A stretch of 64,000 nucleotides of DNA, taken from Telopea speciosissima. Taxonomy: Eukaryota > Streptophyta > Magnoliopsida > Proteales > Proteaceae. The stretch spans positions 10,000,001 to 10,064,000 of the forward strand of contig NC_057916.1 in NCBI RefSeq assembly GCF_018873765.1, written 5' to 3'. Shown here piece by piece: positions 25,001-31,924 of this stretch (the stretch's first letter is position 1; every line of letters starts with the position of its first letter). A program made the translations under genes and the position numbers. Under the pieces are notes generated by a model. That model saw only the letters and a list, made by a program, of their open reading frames with translations, was not told the DNA's origin and ran no database searches.

Positions 25001-26799
25001 TCTTTTGAGGACCCCTAACATTGTTGTTATGCAGGATAACATTGTTGTTATTCGGGGTATGTCCTCTAGGCGCTCTAGAACTAATAAATGTCCTTGAGTA
25101 AATTTCTTATAATAAATGGAATTCCTAACCGGATCATCTCAAATCACATCTTTGTGCTTTTTTCCTCTCTATCAAAGAAAAAGAGTTGTAAGTCTTGGAG
25201 ACTTTCTAAAGTAGCATACTTTGACGAAATCAACCACCCACTCACCTAAAATCTAAAATAACTCTTGTTAAATTTCCTTGGTTATGAATCTTCTTGCAAT
25301 ATGGCTTTTCCAAGAACTTGAAACACAGAATATTTTTATGGGGCAATTACTATCACTACCCTACACTTAGCCTATATTTACTAAAACTACCTTACCTTAA
25401 ACTTCTTTACTGAAACTACCTTGCTTTTAAATTTTTACATCTCCTTCTACCCTTATGTTTTTAAATACCCAGATTACTCTTCCTTTTCACCTGGTAACCT
25501 ACTAATCTATTTAACTTACCATTCTTCTTCTATTTTTTACTATTTTTGTCATTAAAATAGTAAAAAATGAAAGCACCCGCGCGCTTCTTCTCTCCCTGTT
25601 TTTGCTCCTTTCGTTTTTTTTTTAAAAAAAAAAATTTCTTCAATTTTTCTATTAAATTAATTTTTATTCAACATTTCATCCTTGTCTGTACCGTGCTACT
25701 GATACGGTATCAGCACGGTATCGGTATCGGTATTGGTGACTAGCAAAACCGGTACATATCGCCCGATATGGGCTATACGATACCAATACTTAAAACCATG
25801 ATCTGTTCGAAGAAGAACGATGAGGATGAAATGTTGAATAAAAAATTAATTAAATAGAAAAATTGAAGAAAAAACAAAAAAATAAACGAATGGAGTAAAA
25901 AACGGGAGAGAAGAAGCGGGTGGGTGCTTTGATTTTTTATTATTTTAATGACAAAAATAGTAAAAAATAGAAGAAGAATGGTAGGTTAAATAGATTAGCA
26001 GGTTACTAGGTGAAAAGGAAGGCCAATCTGGGTGTTTAAAAACATGAAGGTAGAAGGAGATGTAAAAGTTTAAAAGCAGGGTGGTTTCAGTAAAGAAGTT
26101 TAAGGTAGGGTAGTTTTAGTAAATATAGGCTAAGTGTAGGATAGTGATTGTAATTGCCCCTATTTTTATTTTCTTTGGAGACTATCCAAGTTCAACACAC
26201 GCACACGCACACACACACTTAAGTTTCATAGATGTAGTTTGGATTGGTTCTTTTTTTTTTTGTTTTCTGGGAGAGAGAAATTACATAGGTTGACATTGAA
26301 TTTTGTTGATGCTCAGGTTCAGGGGAAGATCAAGAAGAAGAAACTATCTGTCCCAAAAACAGAAGAGATCATCCGTGGTGAAGCTAGTTCAGTTGCTCAG
26401 CCACGAATTGTGCAAGAAAGGCTGGGTTCTGATTCAAGTGGCCATGGTTTGATGTCACCTAACCGGATGATTTCCAGTATGGCAACATCTGGCCAGCATC
26501 TTGCCACATCTGTAAGAATGCCCACTTCATCTACCAATGGTCTCAGCATGGATAGGCCAAAACAAGAGAAGGTAAAGGGTACCACCTTCATGGATGACAT
26601 GAGGAGAGCAGATGGTGCATTGGTGAAGAAAAAAATAAAGAGGAAGCCTGAATCGGAGTTGGGGGAAGTACATTTACACCCAGAAAAATTTTCACAAGTA
26701 AGAAAAGAAAAACACAAGTACCCAAAAATTGGTGCAAATCAGCCCCATAAATCAACCCTTCAAACAGCCAGTATTCCGAGCTGTGACCAACCCAGCTGA
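484..26799 (+). CDS. UBN: Ubinuclein-like protein (HIRA histone chaperone complex), 3' half of gene
   Basis: Eight exons in consistent phase join into the conserved middle domain and C-terminus of a plant ubinuclein: 484-583, 677-786, 935-1021, 8030-8155, 17045-17182, 17278-17325, 17723-17824, and about 26317-26799 with stop TGA. Every inferred junction has AG acceptor and GT donor. Diagnostic blocks in order are RPKGTMLERAIRELEKMVAE, RLPQEVKQKLAKVARLA, LGLSAKQEKDGRFQQIKKEV, MEDKICDLYDLFVE, GPQVRKLYVELAELWPNG and RSKERKRALYNRHK. Ubinucleins are nuclear subunits of the HIRA complex, which deposits histone H3.3 independently of replication. The N-terminal HRD (HPC2) domain and promoter lie upstream of the window. 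Three introns exceed 7 kb because of transposon insertion, yet no frameshift or stop was found in any exon, so the gene looks intact here. The family assignment is from recalled plant ubinuclein features, not a search. Confidence 0.85.
1022..2638. other. Ubinuclein intron, unclassified repetitive DNA
   Basis: AG-rich sequence with loosely repeated words such as accagaat, gattctg and aaccagat. No ORF with recognisable homology, no terminal repeats and no poly-A tail were seen. It may be the non-coding interior of an old retrotransposon, but nothing proves it. Confidence 0.4.
2639..7125. mobile_element. Gypsy LTR-like region with nested L1 (boundaries tentative)
   Basis: Begins TGTCACACCCCGGCCCCGTT, a start common among long Ty3/gypsy LTRs, followed near 2760 by AACGCAGCGGAAGC, a word I associate with the same LTR class. 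A right end near GTGACA at about 7120 is possible, but no matching 5-bp target duplication was found, so the right boundary is a guess. An L1 fragment (3837-5847) lies inside; without it the region would be about 2.5 kb, plausible for a solo long LTR. No gypsy protein-coding sequence is visible. An imperfect inverted repeat built on gccggatg and aggct lies at about 6000-6055. Confidence 0.4.
3837..5847 (-). mobile_element. 5'-truncated L1 LINE (reverse transcriptase plus zinc-binding tail)
   Basis: On the minus strand, a poly-A tail (T-run 3837-3851 on the plus strand) ends an ORF2 fragment beginning at IDIHKAFDSLRWDY near 5840. RT motifs follow in order: MGIRQGCPLSPYLF at about 5661, the catalytic box AFADD at about 5505, then KYLGLPLI, the region after the active site. 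The C-terminal zf-RVT region includes AWRVFTNCLPTQ and CCLCWSNIEDSAHLFFEC (4525-4265) in a shifted frame, so at least one frameshift exists near 4520. Endonuclease and ORF1 are missing, the usual 5' truncation of L1. A degraded target duplication may exist: gccttacttgagatag (3821-3836) against gcctagccagatag (5848-5861). The RT box itself is intact, but the element cannot be autonomous. Confidence 0.85.
7126..8029. other. Ubinuclein intron remainder
   Basis: AT-rich intron DNA with a T/G homopolymer tract near 7288-7308. No coding sequence or repeat structure is recognised. It ends at the acceptor of the exon starting at 8030. Confidence 0.5.
8030..8155 (+). CDS. UBN: Ubinuclein exon d
   Basis: The acceptor CAG ends at 8029 and the donor GTAAGC starts at 8156. 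The 42-codon exon reads RNLKEMVELGLSAKQEKDGR and onward to MRVPSLKPK, a block strongly conserved in plant ubinucleins. It is phase 0 at both ends, so it joins cleanly to the upstream exon ending TIK. It sits between a 7-kb and an 8.9-kb intron, both repeat-filled. Confidence 0.87.
8156..8899. other. Ubinuclein intron, no feature seen
   Basis: Intron sequence between the donor at 8156 and the first recognisable LINE residues at about 8900. It contains A- and T-runs but no supported gene or repeat. Confidence 0.4.
9141..9836 (+). pseudogene. RTE LINE endonuclease domain (partial ORF)
   Basis: A 231-codon open stretch inside the RTE element. It encodes the C-terminal half of the exonuclease-endonuclease-phosphatase fold: the GADLNGHVGRD block carries the catalytic Asp/Asn, and QIDFFLTRR matches the conserved D-containing strand before the final TQHRLVV histidine block. 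In plant databases such pieces are often labelled craniofacial development protein 2-like. The upstream part (from about 8930) carries stops, so the protein is not complete. The open minus-strand frame over 9404-9739 is only a shadow of this one. Confidence 0.75.
9917..10290 (+). pseudogene. RTE LINE reverse transcriptase, N-terminal fragment
   Basis: A 124-codon open stretch with KAGKTSSPYEIPIEVWKTLG, the thumb-proximal region that opens RTE reverse transcriptases (usual form K..K..GPD.IP.E.WK). It ends in a stop at RMPDE; the same frame then continues with RRSIVVSIYKNKGDIHSCNN, so one substitution broke a longer frame. The catalytic FADD box is absent from this element. Confidence 0.75.
10737..11605. 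mobile_element. hAT-like non-autonomous element (MITE family 1, copy in LINE)
   Basis: It interrupts the RTE LINE RT frame between codons for LFVCA and MDELT. Flanks gtttgcgc (10729-10736) and atttacgc (11606-11613) form an 8-bp target duplication differing by two G-to-A changes. Read inward from the right end it starts CATGGAAGCAAAACTCG, and the left end carries a degraded match. The interior repeats words of the type ggtttcgacc and gtcgaaac. Its terminus matches that of the 332-bp element at 60054-60385 in layout (CAT, G, AAAACTCG, then CGAAA), so both probably belong to one family. No transposase ORF. Confidence 0.65.
12638..13809. repeat. Intron DNA with a 57-bp tandem duplication
   Basis: Mostly unclassified intron sequence. 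Two direct copies of a 57-bp unit, starting at 12991 and 13048, share aaggttcaggtcaccctagg and then diverge slightly at the 3' part. No coding sequence is supported. The minus-strand open frames near 13500-13700 have no recognisable homology. Confidence 0.5.
13810..14300 (-). mobile_element. Ty1/copia integrase fragment, decayed
   Basis: On the minus strand, with frameshifts, one reads YSDIYGPCRIVNKLGFSYF and VTFVDDHP (integrase core), TWVYLLKDHSELVTIFKDF, and then TPQQ with AAERKNKHLLEIARSLI near 13930-13840, the conserved copia integrase block. Stops and frame changes make it non-coding. It lies head-to-head with the plus-strand copia piece that follows, so the two are either different elements or a rearranged one. 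Confidence 0.75.
14327..15490 (+). mobile_element. Ty1/copia 3' end: RT tail, RNase H, PPT and LTR remnant
   Basis: Plus-strand copia pol remains: YRRLVEKLIYITITRPDISF with FVVGVISQFMQSPKKIHWEV (end of RT, 14450-14640), then STTGYGTFIGGNLVSWHSEK, VARSSAEAEYRAM and HIEVECLLVRDAV (RNase H, 14700-15050), ending LGMGGLYSPA at 15127. A polypurine tract gagggggagg follows the stop. An LTR-like stretch then begins near TGTGGTCCTATAGG (about 15143) and runs to about 15480. Stops at about 14637 and 14671 break the frame. The 5' part and second LTR are missing. Confidence 0.8.
15491..17044. other. Ubinuclein intron, no feature seen
   Basis: AT-rich intron DNA. No coding similarity, terminal repeats or tandem structure recognised. 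It ends at the acceptor of the exon starting at 17045. Confidence 0.45.
17045..17824 (+). CDS. UBN: Ubinuclein exons e-g (middle domain core)
   Basis: Exons 17045-17182, 17278-17325 and 17723-17824. The first begins after GCAG and reads TSEQRDGATDDFQEV, then an acidic stretch and MEDKICDLYDLFVE. The second is only 16 codons (GMDEDKGPQVRKLYVE). The third reads LAELWPNGCMDNHGVKNAIC and ends RALYNRHK before GTCTCT. This is the hallmark segment of the ubinuclein middle domain. The donor of the last exon runs straight into a CT-dinucleotide tract. Confidence 0.87.
17825..17910. repeat. (CT)n and (TA)n microsatellites
   Basis: A CT-dinucleotide tract directly after the donor of the exon ending at 17824 (about 17826-17848), followed by a short TA tract near 17892-17908. 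Confidence 0.8.
18047..18238 (-). repeat. 3' LTR of copia element
   Basis: 192 bp, preceded on the minus strand by a G-rich polypurine tract at 18239-18249. Same length as its partner LTR, with no indels between them. Confidence 0.93.
18246..19730 (-). pseudogene. copia reverse transcriptase and RNase H (one in-frame stop)
   Basis: Minus strand 19730-19368 begins the RT: NQTWDLVIPPSGKRPVGCKW, YKAKLVAKGFTQTQGIDYQE, LDVKNAFLHGESEEDVYMEI. A single TAG separates it from 19361-18246 in the same frame, which continues YKLKKASYGLKQSPRDWFGH. The catalytic box is ILIVYVDDIVITGSNKQE at about 19190. RNase H follows with DADWAGSPDDRR, VVAQSSAEAKFTAMAQG, LYCDSKSAISIAHN and HVEIDRHFIKEKLEQG. Apart from the stop the 490 codons are remarkably open, so the element is fairly young. 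Confidence 0.92.
20627..21571 (-). pseudogene. copia protease and integrase (interrupted)
   Basis: Minus strand 21571-21266 contains WVIDSGATDHMKGSSSLF, the aspartic protease active site (D-S-G). After a stop near 21250, 21232-20627 contains the pre-integrase and core: WHKHLGHPPVGVLSDLFP, CDACILAKQTRTV, LIHSDVWGPTRCVS (first catalytic Asp) and ILRSDNGKEYMDG (second Asp). The frame stops after HGIIH; past it TPAQNGVAECKSRHLLEMAR is still recognisable. So the integrase catalytic core is preserved but not contiguous with the third catalytic residue. Confidence 0.87.
21466..22466 (-). pseudogene. copia gag (frameshifted)
   Basis: Minus-strand frame 22466-22008 gives the copia capsid-like region: GLSSYITGTSVRP, WENFNFLVMSYLVNSMEQEI and YYNSMCTLWQQLDFL. 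After a frameshift near 22010, frame 21936-21466 carries the nucleocapsid zinc knuckle as KCDHCGKEWHTKDHFWKLHG. The final Cys of the CCHC knuckle is replaced, so metal binding is probably lost. Usual gag N-terminal residues before GLSSY are not in frame. It encodes the structural protein that packages element RNA. Confidence 0.85.
22766..22957 (-). repeat. 5' LTR of copia element
   Basis: 192 bp, TG...CA ends, 5' with respect to the minus-strand gag-pol. It shares all but about 7 positions with the copy at 18047-18238. The primer-binding site adjoins it at 22752-22765. Confidence 0.93.
22958..23915. other. Ubinuclein intron, no feature seen
   Basis: Intron DNA between the copia element and an RTE fragment. 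Open frames at 23254-23517 (+) and 23476-23832 (-) have no recognisable motifs and overlap each other; they are treated as chance. Confidence 0.45.
23916..24905 (-). mobile_element. RTE-type LINE, 3' portion
   Basis: The minus-strand end carries the same 3' terminus as the plus-strand RTE copy (reverse of tggggtcggctacatgg and ttatcccaact, then a degraded TTG tail at about 23916-23935). The RT piece 24898-24572 reads MNIIKDVYDGAVATVRTVGG, ITIGLHQGSAFSPYLFVLI and WCMFFVDDIVLVDKTK, where the catalytic box is FVDD rather than FADD. Downstream (24570-24000) the endonuclease-distal C-terminal region is decayed. It supplies the RT segment deleted from the copy at 8.9-12.6 kb. Confidence 0.87.
24906..25339. 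other. Ubinuclein intron, no feature seen
   Basis: Unclassified intron DNA between the RTE fragment and the foldback element. No supported coding sequence. Confidence 0.4.
25340..26160. mobile_element. Mutator-like foldback element, 9-bp TSD
   Basis: Two inverted arms of roughly 335-345 bp (25340-25684 and 25826-26160) start GGGGCAATTACTATCACTAC and are nearly complementary over their whole length, including a purine/pyrimidine-rich inner part. They are flanked by a perfect 9-bp duplication, tatttttat (25331-25339 and 26161-26169). The 9-bp TSD, long TIRs and GGG start fit a non-autonomous Mutator-like element. The 140-bp loop (about 25685-25823) is rich in ggtatcg words and encodes nothing recognised. 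It lies in the last ubinuclein intron, about 150 bp before the terminal exon. Confidence 0.85.
26317..26799 (+). CDS. UBN: Ubinuclein terminal exon
   Basis: The 3'-terminal coding exon, open to TGA at 26797-26799. The acceptor could be CAG ending at 26316 (giving VQGKIKKKKL) or the next CAG ending at 26322 (giving GKIKKKK); both keep the frame, so the start is uncertain by two codons. The exon encodes a lysine-rich start, a serine-rich low-complexity middle and a basic tail with KKKIKRKPESELGE, a composition typical of ubinuclein C-termini. It ends IPSCDQPS. No membrane segment or recognised fold is visible; the tail is probably disordered. Confidence 0.8.
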   Translation, partial: VQGKIKKKKLSVPKTEEIIRGEASSVAQPRIVQERLGSDSSGHGLMSPNRMISSMATSGQHLATSVRMPTSSTNGLSMDRPKQEKVKGTTFMDDMRRADGALVKKKIKRKPESELGEVHLHPEKFSQVRKEKHKYPKIGANQPHKSTLQTASIPSCDQPS

Positions 26800-27250
26800 T
26801 GTTAAATAAGCTCAAATCAGCAGTTCACCCTTAAATTTTCAGTCATGAAAACCCTTAAATTTTCAGTCATGAAAAGCCCTGATTGGCTTTTGCGAATTTT
26901 GGGGGCTGCCACAAAGTAGAACATAATATCAATTATCCTTTGTACTGTCTCAACTGGATCCTTTGAAGACCCTCAGCTTGTAATTTGTTAGTCAGCGAGC
27001 TAACTTAGAGGTGTTAATACAACAGTGTATTTATAGGTTAGAGTTAGTCTTGAACAGTGATAATTGGAAATTGTAATTGCGGTTCAGTTTGGACAGGCAG
27101 GGCTTTTGAACATTGAAGTGGAAGAGTTCTGATTCTTTGTCACCCCTTTATCAATTTGCATCAATGGGAATGATTTGTGCGAGATCCTTCATGTGAAGTT
27201 CTCTAGAAACTGTGCACTAGCATGGTAATGCATAGTTTTTCCATCTGTCT
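26800..27250 (+). other. Ubinuclein 3' UTR region
   Basis: Sequence after the stop at 26799. A 24-bp tandem duplication (26828-26851 and 26852-26875, cccttaaattttcagtcatg core) lies just after the stop. AT-rich segments to about 27250 may hold the poly-A site, but no single signal stands out. Confidence 0.45.
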
Positions 27251-28054
27251 ATTTTTGGTGACAGATTGTCAAGATTCTACTCAGGTGATCAGGTCTCCTC
27301 TCTGGCTGCCCTATCATATGAGTCATCACTTACTCGGGTTAAGATGTGGGCATCATCGTCCCCAGCATCACTGTGGTGGCTGAAGAGATTCAATGAGTGA
27401 CGGAAAACTTTCCTGTAATGGTAAGAATTAAAACTACACGTTTTTAATGGGAAATAGGGCAAATACTTGAGAAGATAAAAAAAAAATTATACATCCGTAT
27501 TTTAGCGTGATGTCCATTTAAGAGCAATCAAAACATCATTCCTAGTTTTCTTAACAATAATTCCAATTTTAAACACTTCAAAAACTGCTTCACTTCAGTC
27601 GATCCAGAGTACCACACACACACACACCCTTGTTCCTTTGCTCCTTACTGTCCCTGACTAAATTCTCGCAGCTTCCCTTCTTTCAAACTCCTTACAAAAC
27701 CGTTATTTAAATACTTTGTAGTAAAATGTGAGAGATAAAAATATACTAGACCATCCTGCATCTTCGTTAGATCTCCCATAATTATCATGACAAATAATAA
27801 GACAGGACCCATTCGATAGCCGATTAAGCATCTTTGTCTCAAGCATCATTAATCTGAGAACCTGAGAGACTGGTCAGTAGTAGAAGGGTGAATGCCCAAA
27901 TCATAAACCCATTTGGAAAGAGGAGTTAGAGGGATGAATTAGGTTTTTTGCTTCTTGAAGACAACATAATTCCGGCATGTCCAAACGAAATAGAAGGAAA
28001 TAACAAGCACGAATATGATAAACATCTTATCAAATTTGGATTGACTAGGGTCTA
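27251..28054. other. Intergenic DNA, no feature seen
   Basis: Includes a short (CA)n tract near 27612-27628. No supported gene. Confidence 0.4.
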
Positions 28055-28508
28055 GTAGGGGTGTAAATGAATAGCCAAAATCCGTTTCCGTATCTGTGTC
28101 CATATCTGTTTAGCACTATCTGAATCCGTCCGAAAGCTAAACGGATGCGGATACAGATAGGCTATAGCTATCTGAAAAGCTATATTTACATGTAAACGGA
28201 TAAAATATCCGATTCGTATCTGTGTCCGTATCCGTTTAGCACTATCCGAATCCGTCCGAAAGCTAATCGGATGCGGATGCGATATAGCACTATCACGAAT
28301 GTTCTGTCATATCTACTTATGCAGCTAACGGAGCGGATCGATAGGCTATAGCTATCCGAAAAGCTATATTTACATGTAAACGAATAAAATATCTGATCCG
28401 TATCTGTGTCCGTATCCGTTTAGCACTATCCGAATCCGTCCGATACCTAATCGGATGCGGATGCAGATATAGCACTATCCGAACCGAATCCAATCCGTTT
28501 ACAGCCCT
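28055..28508. mobile_element. hAT-like MITE (aggggtgtaaa termini)
   Basis: Termini GTAGGGGTGTAAATG and TTTACAGCCCT are inverted repeats of the kind seen in hAT MITEs. The flanks agggtcta (28047-28054) and agggtcca (28509-28516) form an 8-bp target duplication with one mismatch. The interior has two direct, slightly diverged copies of a segment built on ccgtatccgtttagcactat and aaagctatatttacatgtaaa. No ORF of interest. Confidence 0.75.
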
Positions 28509-29462
28509 AGGGTCCATTGCAAAGGAATCGAGTAAATCACAAAGATTCGATGCCTAACAAAATTCTGATCTTAGTCCTATAGATTCTGCAGCCAAAATTC
28601 AAATAATCTACTAAACGGGTGTAGATTATCGCAACATAATTTTCTAATTAGCTTCCAATGAATGACCCCAAGCATGCACTCTCGCAAGGCAAGAAGGCTA
28701 AGTGTTGCAGGGGTGGGGGCAGGGGCAAAGGTCAAGGGCTGGAGTGAGAGTAGGGTTCAAGGGTGGGCCACGGAGTTGCCAGAGGATGGGGATGGGGGTG
28801 TTGCAGGCGTCTAGTTGCAGGTATAGAGGGGTTGCGGACAAGGACCTTGCTCTCCTCCAACTGTGGCGGGAGCTGGAGGATCCAGCCCAGCAAAAACAGG
28901 GGGGCCCACTTGTGAAATTACCCAAACACCCCTATTGTTGCTGGCCTGGATCCTCAGCTCCCGCAACGGCTGGAGGAGAGTCGAATACTATGGACAAGGA
29001 GAAGATTATTTGATTGGTAATACCTTTGAGTGTATTTTGACCACCTAAAAAAGTATATCAAATTTTAAAATTGGAGACAGGAGTCATAGGACTCGTACAA
29101 GAGAGATTCCTCTCATCGACACTGTCCGATGGATCTTTATCCCCTCAATTTCTTCATTTCCAACTAATAGGGGGGAAAAATGACCACCCTACCCCCTGCC
29201 CGAATACATTGTTCGGAGTGGGGTCCACCTCCCTCTATTAGAGGGAATTGAGAAAATTGACGTACAGGCAAATTGAGGTGATATTTTTCCCTATACTTAA
29301 GGACCTGTGTTTGGGTTGAAATTTATACAAAGTTGGGATATTGAGTTATATTTGTCTACAAATTTTGGGTTCCACACAAACTAGTTGTCATCGTCCATGA
29401 AACCCACCGATCAACAGACATTGTTTCAAAAATTGGAATTGGATTGATCGAATTGACCAATT
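28509..29462. repeat. Intergenic DNA with a 131-bp foldback
   Basis: An inverted pair of about 42 bp (28850-28891 and 28940-28980) built on ctctcctccaac and gctggaggatccagcc surrounds a 48-bp spacer. No clear target duplication flanks it, so its class is unknown. The surrounding G-rich sequence (28700-28800) encodes nothing recognised; opposed open frames here are mirror shadows. Confidence 0.6.
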
Positions 29463-29622
29463 TAGATATGTATTGATTGTGATTGATCTTGATTTTGGAT
29501 GTACTGATCCAGAGGTTCGATATTTGATTTTGAATTTAAAAATAGATATGTATTGATTGTGATTGATCTTGATTTTGGATGTACTGATCCAGAGGTTCGA
29601 TATTTGATTTTGAATTTAAAAT
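29463..29622. repeat. 80-bp perfect tandem duplication
   Basis: Two direct copies, 29463-29542 and 29543-29622, read identically by eye (tagatatgtattgattgtga core). The flat identity suggests a recent slippage or unequal-repair event. Confidence 0.85.
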
Positions 29623-29989
29623 CATTGATCCGTCTCGCAAAAAATACGATTAAATTATACGTATTAAACAAATGCTTTTTGTTCCTAGGGTGTTTAGGAT
29701 CCATTAGCTGAAAAGCAGATGCCTATCAAGTCTAGGGCTTTTAGGACCCATTCTTTTTTTAAAGTAAAATTAAGGACCCATTCAATATTTCAAAGAAACC
29801 GATTTCCAGTTTAAAATCCACGCGGTGATTAGGCTGATTAGCAGATTTTTTTTCTTCGTAGAAGGCTGATTAGCAGATGATTTTGAATTTTGATAGTTAT
29901 GGCGGGACTCAGGAACAGATTTGCGAGAATATTTTATTACAATATTATTATTACATTTGGTGGGGACCTATCAATAGCTGTCAATTAAT

Positions 29990-30531
29990 AACTGACTCGA
30001 GATCGATATCTGTTTTTTTGGTAACAGACTCGATCGATATCATTGACACGATTGCACGCATGTCTCTACAGCTGGCGCGTATCTTTGACGCCACCTTCAT
30101 AAATATCTCTCGTCGACCGTTATTCTGTTTCTTCGCTTTCAAATCAACTCCAAATACTTTCCATTTTGTTTCATAGCTCAAGATTTGATTAGTTTCGTGT
30201 ACAAGTCTCAATATTACCTTGCAAGAGACTTTCTATTTTGTTTACTTTCTATTTTCGAAGTAAGCAGCTGCAGCTATATGTATTCGAGACCATTGTCTTT
30301 CCTCCACAATTTATAAATGAGATTGAATTTGGGTTTGTGCTAATGGTTGTGTGATACACTGAGGTGAGAGACCTTATAGGTGAGATACCTAGGAGAGAGT
30401 GAGAGGCTCGATCAACCCTAACCCCTTCTACCTTTTCTATCTTCTTTTTCTTTCCATTCGATACCCTGTGTTGTGGTTACTGTTCTGAGATCTTTTGTTC
30501 AACTGAGATTCCATCGTGAGTGTTGTGTTAC
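29990..30531 (+). promoter_or_regulatory. Promoter-like segment, diverged copy (TATA near 30098)
   Basis: The stretch ctacagctggcgcgtatctt, then gacgccacc and cataaatatc (30067-30107), matches the promoter-like segment repeated in the array at 42.9, 47.1 and 62.8 kb, where it reads ctacagctggcacgtatctc and ends in a TATA-like motif. It lies about 1.9 kb before the first PRP4 remnant. No transcription start can be proven. Confidence 0.45.
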
Positions 30532-30721
30532 TGCTGGAATTCTATGTTGAATGTTACAGGAGTGCTTGGGCTTATAGTTGCTGGTTGGAGAAGACTGAAC
30601 ATACCTGGCGGCTCACTGGACTGAGTTGCTGGAATTCTATGTTGAATGTTACAGGAGTGCTTGGGATTATAGTTGCTGGTTGGAGAAGACTGAACATACC
30701 TTGCGGCTCACTGGACTGAGT
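30532..30721. repeat. 95-bp tandem duplication
   Basis: Two direct copies, 30532-30626 and 30627-30721, differing at only a few positions (tgctggaattctatgttgaa core). A C-homopolymer tract follows at about 30976-30990. Confidence 0.85.
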
Positions 30722-31924
30722 TCTCTCCTACAATAAAAAAATTTGAGCCCCAAGATCTTCCAATCCACCCATCGGTTGCTGGCCAACTTTTGAGGTTCAA
30801 ATCAACACCCCAGCCCTGCTGTTCGACAGTAATTTCAGAGTCATCTGCTGGTCCATCAACCCTATGGTAACTAGTTACTAAGTTATGGTCCTTGTGTATG
30901 ATATTTCTTAAATTCTTAAGTTTCAGTTGGATATATATTGTTTCACATCCTTTCTGTAAATAGAATTTGTGCTTCCCCCCCCCCCCCCCTAATCAGTAGG
31001 TCTTCCTTTCTGGTATGCATTTTGAGGTTTATCTCTCTATTTTCTCTAGAATAAGTTAACTCCAATCCATAATTCTGTAAATGCTAAATTTCTGGATTCT
31101 ATTAACCCTATAGAAATTTATACAAATGCTATCTATTTCCTAAGTCCTAACTAGATCTTGATCTGCGTTTGAAAACTTCAGCAACTAAATTTTTTTGGGG
31201 ATCAATGAAGCCTAATGAAGAATTTTATTTATAAGAAAAAGGAAGAATGAAATTTTACAACGAAGAGCCACCAATAACACAAACAACTCAAGCCGTACAC
31301 TACGAAAACAAAATCTGCAAACAAAACTATCTATAAATTCTGAGAAAATTTCCATCACTGGACTCTTCTCACAAAGTCCACAGCCCTCCATATCTTGAGT
31401 CAATTTAGACCCAAATCCCATAAATATGCAACTCCAACATTAGATGCCCATCACTTCACATCAAAATCTACAAGATGAGGTGAAAGTAGACATAACTATC
31501 CTTCCTTCGACCCTTCTCAGAATAAGAAATCTCTTCTGAGAAAGTAAACTTGATACTTGATTGTATTTCTGAAGCACGTTTGAGGCTGTTTCTGAAGTTG
31601 GAACTCATGCTTATGGACTAATTGTCAGTTTCACTACCAGACACATGTTTGACAAACTGTCAGGCCAAACAGATAGGATTTCGTATTGGTCGTGCAGATA
31701 TGGAAAGAAGGATCTCTCTCTCTATTTGTGGGATAAGTAGGAAAGATCCTGCTTTCTTATTGGCAGTTCCATGCAGCATGTTTCCTCTGGCGTTTTTGAA
31801 GGAGATCAATTTTTTTTTATTTGGGGGATTTTGTTTTTTTAGAGACTTAACCAGAAACTATACTTCATTTAGGCTACTTAGCTGTCTTTACTCCCCCAGC
31901 ATCTTGGCTGATCAAAGCCTTGAA
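30722..31924. other. Intergenic DNA, no feature seen
   Basis: No supported gene. The open frame near 31622-31963 has no recognised homology, and its end overlaps the junction segment (ttccttcttcctcttttctc) that recurs at 38.6, 42.7, 45.0, 46.6, 51.0 and 62.6 kb. Confidence 0.4.

Noticed and set aside
28040..28520. CRISPR-like or satellite array
   Set aside because: The repeats are few, unequal and bounded by hAT-type TIRs and an 8-bp TSD; a MITE explains them.
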